This document shows, one piece after another, positions 33,947 through 45,057 of a stretch of DNA of 64,000 nucleotides. The stretch is from Axinella damicornis (Eukaryota; Porifera; Demospongiae; Axinellida; Axinellidae): contig OZ007516.1 of NCBI GenBank assembly GCA_963931865.1, positions 10,798,785 through 10,862,784 of the forward strand, written 5' to 3'. The notes beneath the pieces are model-generated. The model saw only the letters and a list, made by a program, of their open reading frames with translations, did no database searches and was not told the DNA's origin. Made by a program: the position numbers and the translations under genes. Position 1 is the first letter of the stretch; every line of letters starts with the position of its first letter.

Positions 33947-36287
33947 ATTGCGCATCCTTTTTCTTGATCTTATTATTGGGGGCCCAAACATGGGAAGATG
34001 TTTAGCTGGTGTGGCTCTCACCTTCACATTGTATTTACCTGTGGTATTGATGGAAATCCCTGTGGCTGTTCTTGTACATGCTGCCCATAGCTGTATGCTG
34101 GGAATAAGTTGCAAATGTGGTAGCAACCTCTCCACATGCTCCCCTATACTACAGCCAGTGCATTAGGCGTACTTGTGCTACAGAAGGCTATCTGTGAACT
34201 CTAACTGTCCCTCCTATATTGGTGGATCTATTGGAGAGCATTACCCAGTGTCAAAGTTCAACTGTAGTCCATTGAATTTTGCTGTATGTACCCATGCACA
34301 CTATGATACTTGTTACACTACATCTAGTGTGCGACCCCCAAAAAACAATTACCTGTTTGAATAGTTCTACTATGTTCAGTTGTTGCTCCATAAGGGATAT
34401 TATCAGAAATCCATAAAATTAATACTCCAGAAGATAGACTTGTCAGTCAACTCAGAAGTGCGGACAGAGAATAGGTGGAACAAAAATGTTTGTGCTACAC
34501 TATATAGCTACAGTGCTACACCCACCTCAATCCTCTTGAAAACTCTTGATCAAGAATCGTAGCAGAAACTCGTGGGCATCCTGTTGGCTTCCTGGTATCC
34601 ATGCTGGTAGTATTGCTGAGAGCAGAAATTGTACATCATGCATGAATAAATTAAAACTTAGTCTTATAGTGCACTTCTGTCTTACATTTCAGGCCTTTGT
34701 ACAGCTGCTTTGGAGCTACAGGAGCTACACATGGATGCTGTTGGCACTGAATTCCAAGACTGTGTAGTGTACCCAGGAGCCAGAACTCATTCCCTCTTGT
34801 GTGACCTGTGTTATTGATCATTTTTTCATGCAAATAATAATTATTAAATATGCACAACTGCATGATGCTTGCATATGCATGTAGCTAGCTGCTAAACTAG
34901 TAGTTTCGAGGCATACTCCACAATGATTCCTCTTAGCACTGGAGTGTGGAAAATGCACTGCAACACGGAATTTACGAAGCAAGTATTGCCTAAATTCTGT
35001 AAGCCTGCACCAGCCATTCTTTCCAGCACTCGCATAAAATGCAGATACTAGATGCTGCGGCATTGCGCGCGCAATGCGGCTAGCGCGTAGGTTCAAAGTT
35101 CACTAATTTATTTTATTCCTGTCTCTAGCCGCTAGTCAGTCCGACAGTACATCTACAGGTACAGGTACACATTACAGGAAGGGGATTCCCTGCAATGCGA
35201 TCACGTGCACGTGTCCCGGAAAAACTAAAGACAGATGACTGGACTGCAACTTCAGCGCACTCGGGCGGGAGGCTGAACTTGGCCCTGGTGGGAGGCTGCC
35301 CGACTAGAGCTCCTCCTGGTCTTAGGGAAGCCAGACTACAAGAAGGTAACCACGTGGGCGTGCTTTCATGCATCCCATGCATGCTACACTGCATGCACTG
35401 CAGCCATACATCAATCAGTGGATACTGCTAGTATAATGGCTATAGTAGTTGCTCAAGGAGGAGCGCAGAGTGGTCCTATCTTGGTTGTTGAATCCCCTCT
35501 CCCCCAATAGGTTATTGTGTGGGATGAGGTACTGATCGGCCCTGTGGGGGTCATAGCGGAGGTACAGTTCCTTCGCAAGCAGGGAGTGTACAAGATGGTA
35601 CGCCTCCCTGCTCCCAACCTGACAGAGCAGTACCCTGAGGCCAATGAGTAGCTCTTCTTCACAAGGCCAAAGATGTATTGAGGCCATCAGCAAAACCTCA
35701 GCATGCAGTGTCACAGTTTCAATGATGGAGTTCTCCAGATAATAATTATTGCGGGGAGCATTTCTCAGTCAGCTGTGTGCTCATTATTTTTTTTCACTAT
35801 ACCGAGTTGCTCAGTATGTCTGTTATTGAAGGAACCAAGTTGAGCGCATTAGTTATCCCCTCCTCTCCTTGTTGTAGAACCTCCAAAAAACAAGGGAAGA
35901 GGTTTGTGGTGGTGTTTGTACCCAAGAAGGCCCAGCACTGCGTGACAAGGTTCCATGTACGTAACCATGCACATCTTGTCTTTCTTCTTTATACCCACCC
36001 ATGCACCTCTTAACCCCAATGCGCACACAAAGTCCACCTTCCACCCCTCCACATCTCCACACCACATTTCTCCACATATCAACATCATATCTCCATACCG
36101 CCCCTCCACCCACAGGAGTATGGCTTTGTTGATGGGACTAAGGTACCCATAGGATTCTCAATCACCGAATATCACTTGGGCATGCTTCCTTTCGGCCATG
36201 ATGTAATATCCTTGGACATCATTACTGCGTTCAATGTGAGCAGTTTCAATATTGTACTTCATAGGCTACTGACAAACCAATTACCAT

Positions 36288-36950
36288 CCTCCCTCCCTCC
36301 CTCCCTCCCTCCCTCCCTCCCCTCCCTCCCCCACCTTCCTTTCCTCCGTCCCTCCCTTCTTCCCTCCCACCTCCCCTCCCTCCCTCCCTCCCTCCCTCCC
36401 TCCCTCCCTCCCCCCACCTTCCATCCCTCCCTTCTTCCCTCCCTCCCACCTCCCCTCCCTCCTTCCCTCCCCCCCCTCCCTCTCTCCCTCCCTCCCTCCC
36501 TCCCCCCACCTTCCATCCCTCCCTTCTTCCCTCCCTCCCACCTCCCCTCCCTCCTCCTTCCCTCCCTCCCTCCCTCCCTCCCTCCCTCCCTCCCTCCCTC
36601 CCCATCTCCTCCCCCCTCCCTCCCCTCCTCCCCCTCTCTCCCCTCTCTCCCTCCCTCCCTCCCTCCCTCCCTCCCTCCCTCCCTCCCCCAACCTTCCCTC
36701 CCTCCATCCCTCCCTTCTTCCCTCCCTCCCACCTCCCCTCCCTCCCTCTCCCTCCCTCCCCCCTCTCTCCCCTCCCCCCTCCCTCCCTCCCTCCCTCCCT
36801 CCCTCCCTCCCTCCCTCCCTCCCTCCCTCATCCCCTCCCTCCCTCCCTCCTCCCCTCCCACCTTCCCACCCGCCTCCCCTCCCTCCCTTCCCCCTCCCCT
36901 CCCTTCCCTCTCCCCTCCCTCCCTCCCCCTCCCTCCCCCTCTCTGCTTCC
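36288..36950 (+). repeat. (CCCT)n pyrimidine tract
   Basis: About 660 bp of CCCT/CCTC repeat with short interruptions, ending at the acceptor of a VPS33A-like exon (36957). The Ser/Pro/Leu and Gly/Arg/Glu reading frames are artefacts. Confidence 0.97.
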
Positions 36951-37281
36951 CTCCAGGACCTATATATTGCCCAAGACCCTACTCCCTTGTTCCGTGCTAC
37001 CCAAGTAATCTGCAAACTGGAAGCAATCTTTGGGGTCATCCCCAGGATCTACGGCAAGGGAAGAAATGCCCAGGTAGAGTTTGATTCTGTGTCAATTGCT
37101 GAACGACGTGCTGTGTATTGGGTGGTGTATTGTGGTTGCTGAGTTACCTGGTACCAGTGTACGGAAAAGTGGGGAGAGCCTGGTATCTTTTCTCATGTGA
37201 GAATGACATAGTTGACAAATGTCAAAAAAATTTCAGAATGAAAAAGTGAAGTTGTTGTTCAACCAACTGCATGTTCAACGC

Positions 37282-38280
37282 TAGACTCGTACCCAGGCCT
37301 TCAATTGCGGGGGGAAGGCCTGGTATACACTGTTTGCGCATGCGTTTAATTTCCCCCAAAATCTTGGAAAATAGGATATCTCGGTATTCTTCCGTGAAAC
37401 GATGACGTTGAATGACGTCTACGTTTACATTCCTAGAAGAACCGCGACGAACGACGAGTAGCAATCATGGCGTGCAAAAAGTTCCGGTGGTAGTAGTTTC
37501 TCTGAGGCTGTTTCCTATGCTTTGCGAAGGCTGAAATGACACGGATGACTGTGAAAGAAGAGCAGCGCTCCTCCATGAGAGCTGTGTACGAAGGCAGCAA
37601 CGTGTTCGTATGGCTAGCTACCTACTGGCTATGGCAAGAGCCTGTGCTACCAAGCACTCCCTTTCCTCATGGACTAGCTACAAGAAGGGACTTGTAGACA
37701 ATGGAAAGAGCTGTGGTGTGCTTGTTGTGAGCCCTTTGATCGCTCTCATGCACGCGTACGCGGGTAAACGTCATCGGTTAAGCCCAACCCATCCCTCCAC
37801 CTGGTGCATCCCTCCCTCCACCTGGTGCGTTCCTCCCCTCTACCACCTCCCCGCTACCTGGTACGTCCCTCCCCACTATCTGGTGCATCCCTCCCCTCTA
37901 CCACCTCCCCTCCACCTGGTGCATCCCTCCCTGCCACCTGGTGCATCCCTCCCTCCACCTGGTGCGTCCCTCCCCTCTACCACCTCCCTGCCACCTGGTG
38001 CATCCCTCCCTCCACCTGGTGCGTTCCTCCTTGCCACTTGGTGCATCCCTCCCTCCACCTGGTGCGTCCCTCCCCTCCACCATCTCCCCTCCACCTGGTG
38101 CATCCCTCCCTCCACCTGGTGCGTTCCTCCCCTCTACCACCTCCCCACTACCTGGTACATCGCAAACGTCACAATTAAAAAATTGACTTAATATTCACAT
38201 TAAATTTTAAATTAAACGCATGCGCAAACAGTGTATACCAGGCCTTCCCCCCGCGATTTGAAGGCCTGGGTACGAGGCTA
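37282..38280 (+). mobile_element. Non-autonomous TAGACTCG element carrying RecQ fragment (copy 1)
   Basis: Termini TAGACTCGTACCCAGGCC...ACACTGTTTGCGCATGCG and CGCATGCGCAAACAGTGT...GGCCTGGGTACGAGGCTA are inverted over about 65 bp. Flanks GTTCAACGC and GTTCAACAC (9 bp, one mismatch) are the duplication. Internally, from ATG 37467, a broken frame reads FSEAVSYALRRL, SSMRAVYEGSNVFVWLA, then GYGKSLCYQALPFLMD and CGVLVVSPLIALM. This is the RecQ N-terminal core through Walker A and motif Ia, with stops. A minisatellite (37790-38160) interrupts the 3' part. It lies in an intron of the VPS33A-like pseudogene. Confidence 0.88.
37790..38160 (+). repeat. CCACCTGGTGCATCCCTCC minisatellite
   Basis: Tandem units of about 19-21 bp (CCACCTGGTGCATCCCTCC, CCACCTGGTGCGTTCCTCC, CTACCACCTCCC) grouped into higher-order blocks. 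Absent from the otherwise matching element at 60797-61428, so it expanded after the two copies diverged. Confidence 0.92.
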
Positions 38281-38339
38281 GTTCAACACTTGATGTGCTC
38301 TTCTTGCTGTTCTGAGCCCCAGTGCGCCTTGTTCAATTA

Positions 38340-38938
38340 CCGTAGGCGCTCTAATTATGCGTCCGCTCTAATTCTGCGTCAAAATTCAAAGTCTCAAACC
38401 GATAATTTCCAATAATGCGTCACGTTCCGGATACTAATTTTCTATTATTGCGTCACAGGTCAATTGCCATCGTACCGCGTATCGTACCGCGTGCATCAGC
38501 TACAAAGATTCGCGCAAAGCGTACGGATGAACCGCGAGCAGTCATCATTCCCTGTCACCGTTGCTGTATAAAGGCACGTTTGCGAGATGGCTGAGAGGTG
38601 AGTACAGTCTCTCGCGAATCTTTCTTGGTCGTCCAGGGCCTCTCTTGAATTGCTTTGCTGTTGGTTGGGCGCTGGGCTTCCAAGAAACTGGAAGCGGAGC
38701 ATCCTTTGGCAGTTTGGAGAAATACTGATCTAAGACTAACTCATCTTATTCGCTCGATCTACTGTTCTCTTTTCAGACTTCGTTTGCACTTCGCCGATCG
38801 AAAGTCACACTATCCAGTTATTTTCTAATTATGCATCATCTAATTTTGCGTCACCTTTTAGGCGACCGAATTTCTATTATTGCGTTACATTTCAAAAATA
38901 ATTATTTTTTGAGCGACGCATAATTAGAGCGCCTACGG
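38340..38938. mobile_element. Tc1/mariner-like MITE, CCGTAGGCG family (copy 2)
   Basis: The ends CCGTAGGCGCTCTAATTATG and CATAATTAGAGCGCCTACGG are flanked by TA on both sides (38338-38339 and 38939-38940). 599 bp, opposite orientation to 23487-23986, sharing subterminal AATAATTATTTTTTGAGCGA sequence. Confidence 0.85.
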
Positions 38939-38965
38939 TAAGTCCTTTCTACCCTTGACATCACA

Positions 38966-39038
38966 CACGTGAGGAAAGATACCAGGCCCTACACGTTCTA
39001 CATGCAACCGAAAACGGTGCCGGCCTGGGAACAAGGCT
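38966..39038. mobile_element. Right end of a TAGCCTCG-family element
   Basis: CACGTGAGGAAAGATACCAGGCC...GGCCTGGGAACAAGGCTA. A possible degenerate left partner (GAGAGCCTGGTATCTTTTCT-CATGTGAG) is at about 37173-37200, which would make the whole 37.2-39.0 kb block one older element. Confidence 0.5.
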
Positions 39039-39094
39039 AATGCCTGACGATCAGAAGCTCAAGAGGAGTGGAGTGTTTGTCACATTGAAATTCA

Positions 39095-39250
39095 CACACC
39101 CACATGCCCACTCACCCCACCCACACACCCACACACACACAAACACAAACACACACAACACACACACACACAACACACACTCAACACACACACAACACAT
39201 GCAATCACACACATGCGATATGTACACACACACACAGACACAACACGTCC
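39095..39250 (+). repeat. (CA)n microsatellite
   Basis: CACACA run ending at the acceptor of the VPS33A-like exon at 39255. Confidence 0.95.
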
Positions 39251-39479
39251 ACAGGTGGTAGCAGATCAGGTAAAACGTATGCGCAGAGAGCTGATGCAAG
39301 CTCGTGAAGTCTCTCCTCAGATTGATGCGATCGTCCTTCTGGACAGCTCCGTTGATTTCTTCACCCCACTCTCCACTCCACTCACATATGAGGCACTCAT
39401 TGATGAGATAAAATTATATGGAATTAGAAACAGTGAGCAGTGTACCACAACATGTGAATGAAATCCAGTAGTACTGTTT

Positions 39480-39708
39480 ACCCTCTTTGCCTCCTTCTCA
39501 CCCTTCCCCACCCTCTCCCCCTTTCCTACCCTCTCCCTCCTTCCCACCCTCTCCCCTTTCCCACCCTCTTCCCTCCCTCCCCTCTCCCTCTCCCGATCCC
39601 CCTTCCTCTTCAACTCCCTGTCCCTCTTTCCCATTCCGTCACTCCCTTCCCCTCCCCCTTTTCACCTTTCTCCTCTCTCTTCCTTCCCCTTCCCCTCCCC
39701 CTTCCCCA
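39480..39708 (+). repeat. Pyrimidine-rich tract
   Basis: CCCT/TTCC-rich sequence leading into the acceptor at 39709-39711. A second (CCCT)n tract lies at about 40545-40625. Confidence 0.9.
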
Positions 39709-40019
39709 TAGGTTGTGCCAAGTTCCCATGCCAGATGTTCTCAGATGCAGTTACCAAAGGGAGCACCTCCTCCCACAGGACCTCTCACTTTCCTCTTCAT
39801 CTCAGAGGAAAATATGTTTGTGGAGCTGAAGGACCTGAATTTCCGTGCTGTTGGATCATACCTCAGCCGAGAGGCAAAGAAGATCACCGAGGCATATGAG
39901 GTTTGTGGAACTTTATTGTCCCATTACTAGTAGCAGTCCCCATCTCCCTGTCAGCCTAGCATAGCTGGTGGGGCCTGGCATAGCTGGTGGGGCCTGGCAT
40001 AGCTGGTGGGGCCTAGCAT

Positions 40020-40404
40020 TGACTGAAACGTGTATCGTGCTTGGTGGGTGACTCCCTAGACCATCTGGGCCTCCAGCAGAGGCCTTTGGGAATGAGCGGA
40101 TTGCCTGCAAAACCTCCTCCACTGCCACTGTGACGCTGTGGTGCTGGCTGGCTTCCTCAATTGGAGGGATGAAGGCATCAGGGTGTGGGGGTGGGTGTCT
40201 CTCCAGGAGCGCCTCATAGGTAGCCTCATTCATGGGAGCCATCAGAGCTAGCCAGTCTAATGGCTCCCTTGGAGTCACCCTCCTCAAGTTTTGCTGACAC
40301 GCGAGCTGCCAAAAACCTGGACGAACCCTGACACGACCTCTAGCTCTCCTGGAGTTGGAACTTGGGATAGGTGGTGGGTCGACTTCCTCTCTAAATTGCC
40401 ACAT
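40020..40404 (-). pseudogene. Non-LTR retrotransposon RT N-terminal fragment
   Basis: Minus-strand reading frame with LRRVTPREPLDWLALMAP, TYEALLERHPPPHPD, VAVEEVLQAIRSFPKASAGG and PDGLGSHP. The AIxSFPxGSAGGPDGLxPQHL pattern is the segment just before the reverse transcriptase domain in many sponge and cnidarian non-LTR/group-II-like RT proteins. The frame ends in a 19-bp tandem (CATAGCTGGTGGGGCCTGG, 39960-40018). The RT catalytic YADD region is absent. A dead fragment. Confidence 0.6.
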
Positions 40405-41517
40405 TTATACATCAGTGCTGTGAAACACAAATACACCTAAGCTCTTGTACATGTATGTACAACTATACAGTATAGATACACTTTTATTCTTTCTCCTCCC
40501 ATATCTCTCTCTCCCTCTCTTACTTCTACTACTCTCTCTTACTCCCTACCTCCCTCCCTCCCTCCCTCCCTCCCTCCCTCCCTCCCTCCATCCATCCCTC
40601 CCTCCCCTCTCTCCTCTCTCCTCCTCACAGTGGTTTCACATCAGTGGCTGCCTTCCTTCTGACACGTGAAGTCTGGAATTTGCGTGCGGGTCTCCTGGCT
40701 GCCTGCTTCATCGCCAATTTCCCATGGTAGGTGGAAGGGATGCTATGGTGTGTGGGGTGACGTCAAGGTACATGTAGGTGTGTAGGATATGGTGTGTGGG
40801 TTGGGGTCATTCTAGGTGGGGACACTACAGACAGGTACGCTCTCGCAGTAAACAATCAAACAATTTATATCGGATACTTTCCGAGAAAGATGTCGCGTGT
40901 TACTCAGTTTAAATTCCTGCGGAGACCGTCCCTCGGTTGTAGTATCTTTGTTTTCCGTTCTCTGCCCTTCTCTATTGTTTGTCCCTTCTCCACCCTCTCG
41001 CTTCCCTTCTCCCTCCCCTTCCCTCTTTCATCCTCCCCATATCACTCTCCCCCTCGAGGATTGAGACAGGGAGTTGGAAGAGGAGGAAACTGCTGCAATG
41101 GCACCAACTACTGAAGAGGAGGAATCTCAGGGAGAAGAGTCAGTAGGTTCAAGACAGCAGTGATAGCTGGGTGCCAGATTGTGTGTGTGTGTGTGTGTTG
41201 GGGGGGTACAATTGTGGAAGACCAAGTCATGGACAAAGCCAGAAGGCAGCTGGGTGTCATAGGGTGGCAGGTTGTGTGTGTGTGTGGCGGCATGCAAAAT
41301 GCCACAAAAGTATTTGCAAAGCTAGTCCATCCTGTGGGAACTTCTCCAAGTCCTTCTATGGAAATTGTAATCATTGTGGTATTGGTTACCTCCTCTCCTC
41401 TCACTCCTCCCAAGAACCATAGTCTGGCAACTACACTGCATGAATTTGTCAAAATTATGTAGAAGTCACTCATAATCATGTATCTTCAGTTTGTAAAAGT
41501 TAGCAGAACATAGCATA

Positions 41518-42029
41518 CCGTAGAGGCTGGTTAATAGGCGCATGCCCTTATCGCATGCAGCAGCAAGAAAGTGTGCGCTTATTATGAGTATACGCTTATT
41601 AGCGGCAGCGGATTCCGATCATGGCAAGCTGACGAAGATGCTGTGAGCGATGTCATCATATCTACAAAGGAGTATGGTCCCGTACTGCATGTCGGTGGCG
41701 AGTTTCTTCAACTTACACACGAGGACAGAAACGATGGCTGTGCCGTCCATTTTGCCACCTTAATTGGGCCGGGAACGAACAGCGATGGACGCCGATGGTA
41801 GTAGGCTACGTCCCTCGAGTTGTCATGTAAATGTTCGCTATCCAGCGTAGCTTTGGGAGTGCTCAGTGCTTCTGCACGATCTGTCGTAGTGTCTCGCGAA
41901 CACAAATCGACACGTCAGCATTTTTTTAGGCGTATGTGCTAATTAATACGTAAGGACAAGAAGGAAGTATGCGCTTATTTAAAATTATGCGCTTAATAGC
42001 TGCATGTGCCTATTAACCGGTGTCTACGG
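41518..42029. mobile_element. Tc1/mariner-like MITE, CCGTAGAGG family
   Basis: The left end CCGTAGAGGCTGGTTAATAGGCGCATG and right end CATGTGCCTATTAACCGGTG-TCTACGG are inverted and flanked by TA (41516-41517 and 42030-42031). Subterminal (T)GCGCTTATTA motifs repeat near both ends. The internal reading frame (41571-41801) has no recognised similarity. Confidence 0.8.
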
Positions 42030-42051
42030 TAGTTGGAGTCAAGCTACATAC

Positions 42052-42658
42052 TAGCCTCGTTCCCAGGCCCGAGAGAGGGAGGAGAAAAGGGCCTGGTTTC
42101 CACTGTTTGCGCATGCTCTTAATTATCTGTAACAGTAACACGTATTCATAAGGGGGAGGGTGCAAATGACGTCTTCATAGACACATGGTCGCTATGTGAC
42201 GCTATCTATTTTGTTACACTGGTCCTTCATCCGCGAGATGAGGGGTGACACAGCCACAATTGCACTACCACCAGCAACAGACTTAACCGATATTTGTTAT
42301 TCAAAACAAATGGAAGAGTCTGGTAGCATACCGACTCCACCCGGTCGGTGCGTGATGGTAGCCACACGAAAACATCCCATCTTCAATCGCAGGTCACTGT
42401 TCTAGCTCAGTTCAGGAGCACTTGCCACCTGAGTGCATAGGAGAGCACAATCGAGAGCTGTTGTAACGCACGCCACTCGCTTACTATAGCTATCTAGTTT
42501 AACTGTACGGATCACGTTATCCACTTCGACGTCATGAGTGTACAAACATAATCGAACGCCCACGGTACCGGTGGAATTCTACCGCTCTTTAGCGCATGCG
42601 CAAACAGTGGGAACCAGGCCCTTTTCTCCTCGCCGTCTCGGGCCTGGGAACGAGGCTA
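42052..42658. mobile_element. TAGCCTCG element, 607 bp, perfect 9-bp TSD
   Basis: The termini TAGCCTCGTTCCCAGGCCCG...GGGCCTGGTTTCCACTGTTTGCGCATG are inverted at the right end (CGCATGCGCAAACAGTGGGA-ACCAGGCCC...). GCTACATAC is repeated at 42043-42051 and 42659-42667. The interior of about 450 bp carries no recognisable helicase sequence. It starts 20 bp after the end of the previous MITE. Confidence 0.9.
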
Positions 42659-43264
42659 GCTACATACATTCCGTTCTTAATTTGGTCAACCACTGTGCAT
42701 TTATTTGGTAACAAGTGAGTCTTTAAAAGACTTGATGTGTCTCGGCACGACTTGGTATCAGCTAGAATCATGCAGAGGACATGGCAGCTGCTTAACCCTT
42801 TATTATGACTGCAAAACCTGTTAGCTATGAGACTTTCAGAGCGTCAATATCCTTGGAGGTTCTGTGTGAGCAAGGGGTGGGTCAGGAATGTTCACCCAAA
42901 GGGTGAAAGCAGTATGGTCGTGTCTGGGCTTGATGTTTAGTCAACACCTTGGCCAATTCTTTCAGCACTTATCTATATAGCTAGCTAGCTAGCTAGCTAG
43001 AGCTGAGTGAGTTAGTATGTACTTGGGATGGCTGAGTGCAGCACACTGGATGAGTGAGTATTCATTGTACTATAGCTACGTAGCAGCAGTCTTGATAAGA
43101 GGATTCATGAGCAACCATGCAAACCCATAATCACTTTTGAAGATCTACTTGCAGGCTATAAATACGTTTGACACCCTATTAAGAGTGTAGAGCTTGCGCG
43201 GGCGCATTGCGAAAAGCGACGTACCACGTACGTACGTACGCACGTACCTACACATCCAGCACTG

Positions 43265-43290
43265 TGTCTCGGCACTTCGGTGCCGAGACA
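43265..43290. other. Perfect hairpin with TTCG loop
   Basis: TGTCTCGGCAC-TTCG-GTGCCGAGACA: an 11-bp perfect stem closed by C-TTCG-G, followed by AAAAAA. No conserved RNA family recognised. Confidence 0.6.
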
Positions 43291-43494
43291 AAAAAGTGGA
43301 CAATGCGCCAGTTGCTACCTAATGTCAATCATCTGTGTTAGCAGATTCATATCGTATGTTATGTATGTACACTTATACTAACTACCCATGGTATAATATT
43401 GTACCCATAGGGTCATGTCGTGAGTTAGGGTCGTTCTTCTGTGATTGCGGAGCAAGAGAGGATAAGTGCTGTAGGTAGGTAGTTGTATAGACCT

Positions 43495-43945
43495 ATATAG
43501 ACAGTCACTGGACTGGACTGGACTGGACTGGACTGGACTCACCCAAAAATCCCTTTTTCAGTGTACTTATTTATTCACTAAAGTTGCTTGCATAGCCTGC
43601 TTTCGTGTCTTTCCTCAAGTCGATAAACCACAATGCATTAAGTATTGTCTGGAAACAAGAGATTAGAAGAGCATTTATTTACTGCAGAAATCGAACTCAG
43701 TTTTTTTGCTGAAGCATAGAAAAACAGAAATAATATTCCTCTATCTGACTGAGGCTCATTGCTGAACCTCACTGCTGAAGCTCATTAAGTATGCAAGTGA
43801 TCTTTGACCTCTACCGACTTGAGGAAAGACACGAAAGCAGGTTATGCAAACAACTTAATGAATGAATAAGTATGCTTAGCTTCTCCTACACTGAAAGGAG
43901 AGTTAGTCCAGACCAGTCCACCAGTCCAGTGAATAAAGACACCCT
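43495..43945. mobile_element. Foldback element with ~90-bp arms
   Basis: GGACT tandem repeats, then TTTTTCAGTGTACTTATTTA... and GCCTGCTTTCGTGTCTTTCC-TCAAGTCG. All are inverted at the right side (CGACTTGAGGAAAGACACGA-AAGCAGG... and AGTCCAGACCAGTCC). The loop is AT-rich. Non-coding. Confidence 0.7.
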
Positions 43946-44436
43946 TATATAGACTGTATTTGTAATACTGGTTTGAAATACCAACACTTGCATTCCAGTT
44001 CCTAGACTCTTGAGCTTGTAGTCACTTTGACAAGTGAAAAGAACGATGACGTATCGGTGTCAAGCACGCATATATAGAGGGGGTTGCTAGGGACACTACA
44101 CAGCCCTACGAGCGTCTGGCTATTTACACACAGCTATACACCCTGGGGTCTGTTATAGTTCTCCTTGAACTCATCGTCGGTTGAGACAAGCTACATTTTG
44201 TATTTTCTTCACCGTTGAAGACCCAAACGTGCCTGCTTCCGTTATACGGACGTGCACGGAACAACCTAACAACGCATTGGTTTCAATTAATGTTAGTTTA
44301 TGCAACTTACTACGCAAAGGTACTTCCAATCGCTTCCAAATTTTCATGGACAACCCACCGAAGGTAGGACTGGCCATTGCTAACTGTTTACAAAATACGG
44401 GGTATGGTCCCTTTTCGCAAATTCTGTCACATAATA

Positions 44437-45049
44437 CAGTAGAAGTCAATTAAAGTTCCGTTCCGTTTGCTTAAAATTTGAATGCGTTTTTACGCAAAAC
44501 GAATGCATCCGTTTTACGTTCAATAATTACTAAATGGAAGCCAACCGTAAAAACGGAACTTTACCGTTTAAACGCATGTGCGTACGTTGTGAAATTCGAC
44601 AGTTGAGTTGAGTGATCTGCATGCTATAGCGCCATGAGCTAATCCAACGCCAGGTAAGCCAGATTTGCGGTCCTGTAGTTAGTGTCTTCGTGATTTGTAG
44701 GTAAGCTCTACAGCGAGTATATGCAAGCTACTATACCAACAGACCTGATTGAACGATGATTGTTCGAGATTTACTGTGTTCCTTGCTGTTCTGCCTCTAG
44801 CAAACAACGCCACTGTGCCTTCTCACCGTTATGCGATCTTTTCTCGTGAGCTAGCTGCTGGCTACTGCCATGTACTGCTGTGCATTCTTTTGCTGCATGT
44901 GGCTACGAAAAATTGAATTTTATGTCAACGTAAACACGGTACGCGACTGTAGCATTTACGAATTAATAAAGGTGTAATATTGACACCGTTTTACGTTCTA
45001 CGAACGTTTCTACGCTAGCGAAACGGGAACTTTTATTTGACTCCCACTG
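44437..45049. mobile_element. Tc1/mariner-like MITE, CAGTAGAAGTCAA family
   Basis: Starts CAGTAGAAGTCAATTAAAGTTCC and ends GGAACTTTTATTTGACTCCCACTG, flanked by TA at both ends. CAGT termini plus TA duplication fit Tc1/mariner. 613 bp, non-coding. Only 8 bp separate it from the next, related element. Confidence 0.8.
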
Positions 45050-45057
45050 TATACATA

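Larger units (their letters stand above)
35195..39900 (+). pseudogene. VPS33A: VPS33A-like Sec1/Munc18 pseudogene, 5' half
   Basis: Exon-like blocks: 35195-35345 (GGRLNLALV, then after a 1-base shift EAARLELLLVLGKPDYKK), 35511 onward (VIVWDEVLIGPVGVIAEVQF, then TAG at 35649-35651, LFFTRPKMY, TGA at 35679), 35878-35956 (RFVVVFVPKKAQHC), 36116-36235 (EYHLGMLPFGHDVISLDI), 36957-37073 (AIFGVIPRIYGKGRNAQ), 39255-39432 (IDAIVLLDSSVDFFTPL, TYEALIDEI) and 39712-39900 (CAKFPCQMF, then shifted to MFVELKDLNFRAVGSYLS). The order and motifs follow VPS33A, the SM protein of HOPS/CORVET vesicle tethering. Two frameshifts plus an in-frame TAG and a TGA, and no trace of the second half of the protein (about 300 residues), mark a pseudogene. 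A real exon boundary at 35597 (GATG-GTACGC) could hide the two stops, but the sequence beyond it still matches the family. Confidence 0.7.

Noticed and set aside
36176..37084. 302-codon Leu/Pro/Ser frame and Gly/Arg/Glu frames on the other strand
   Set aside because: Translation of a (CCCT)n tract; the only real coding-like parts are short VPS33A-like exons at its two ends in other frames.
42196..42405. Small plus-strand protein inside the 42052-42658 element
   Set aside because: No recognisable domain; not shared with the RecQ-bearing copies; probably chance.
43265..43330. Hairpin with GGCAC/GTGCCGAG resembling the 3' end of a tracrRNA
   Set aside because: Eukaryotic context, no repeat-spacer array, no Cas gene; chance resemblance of a simple hairpin.
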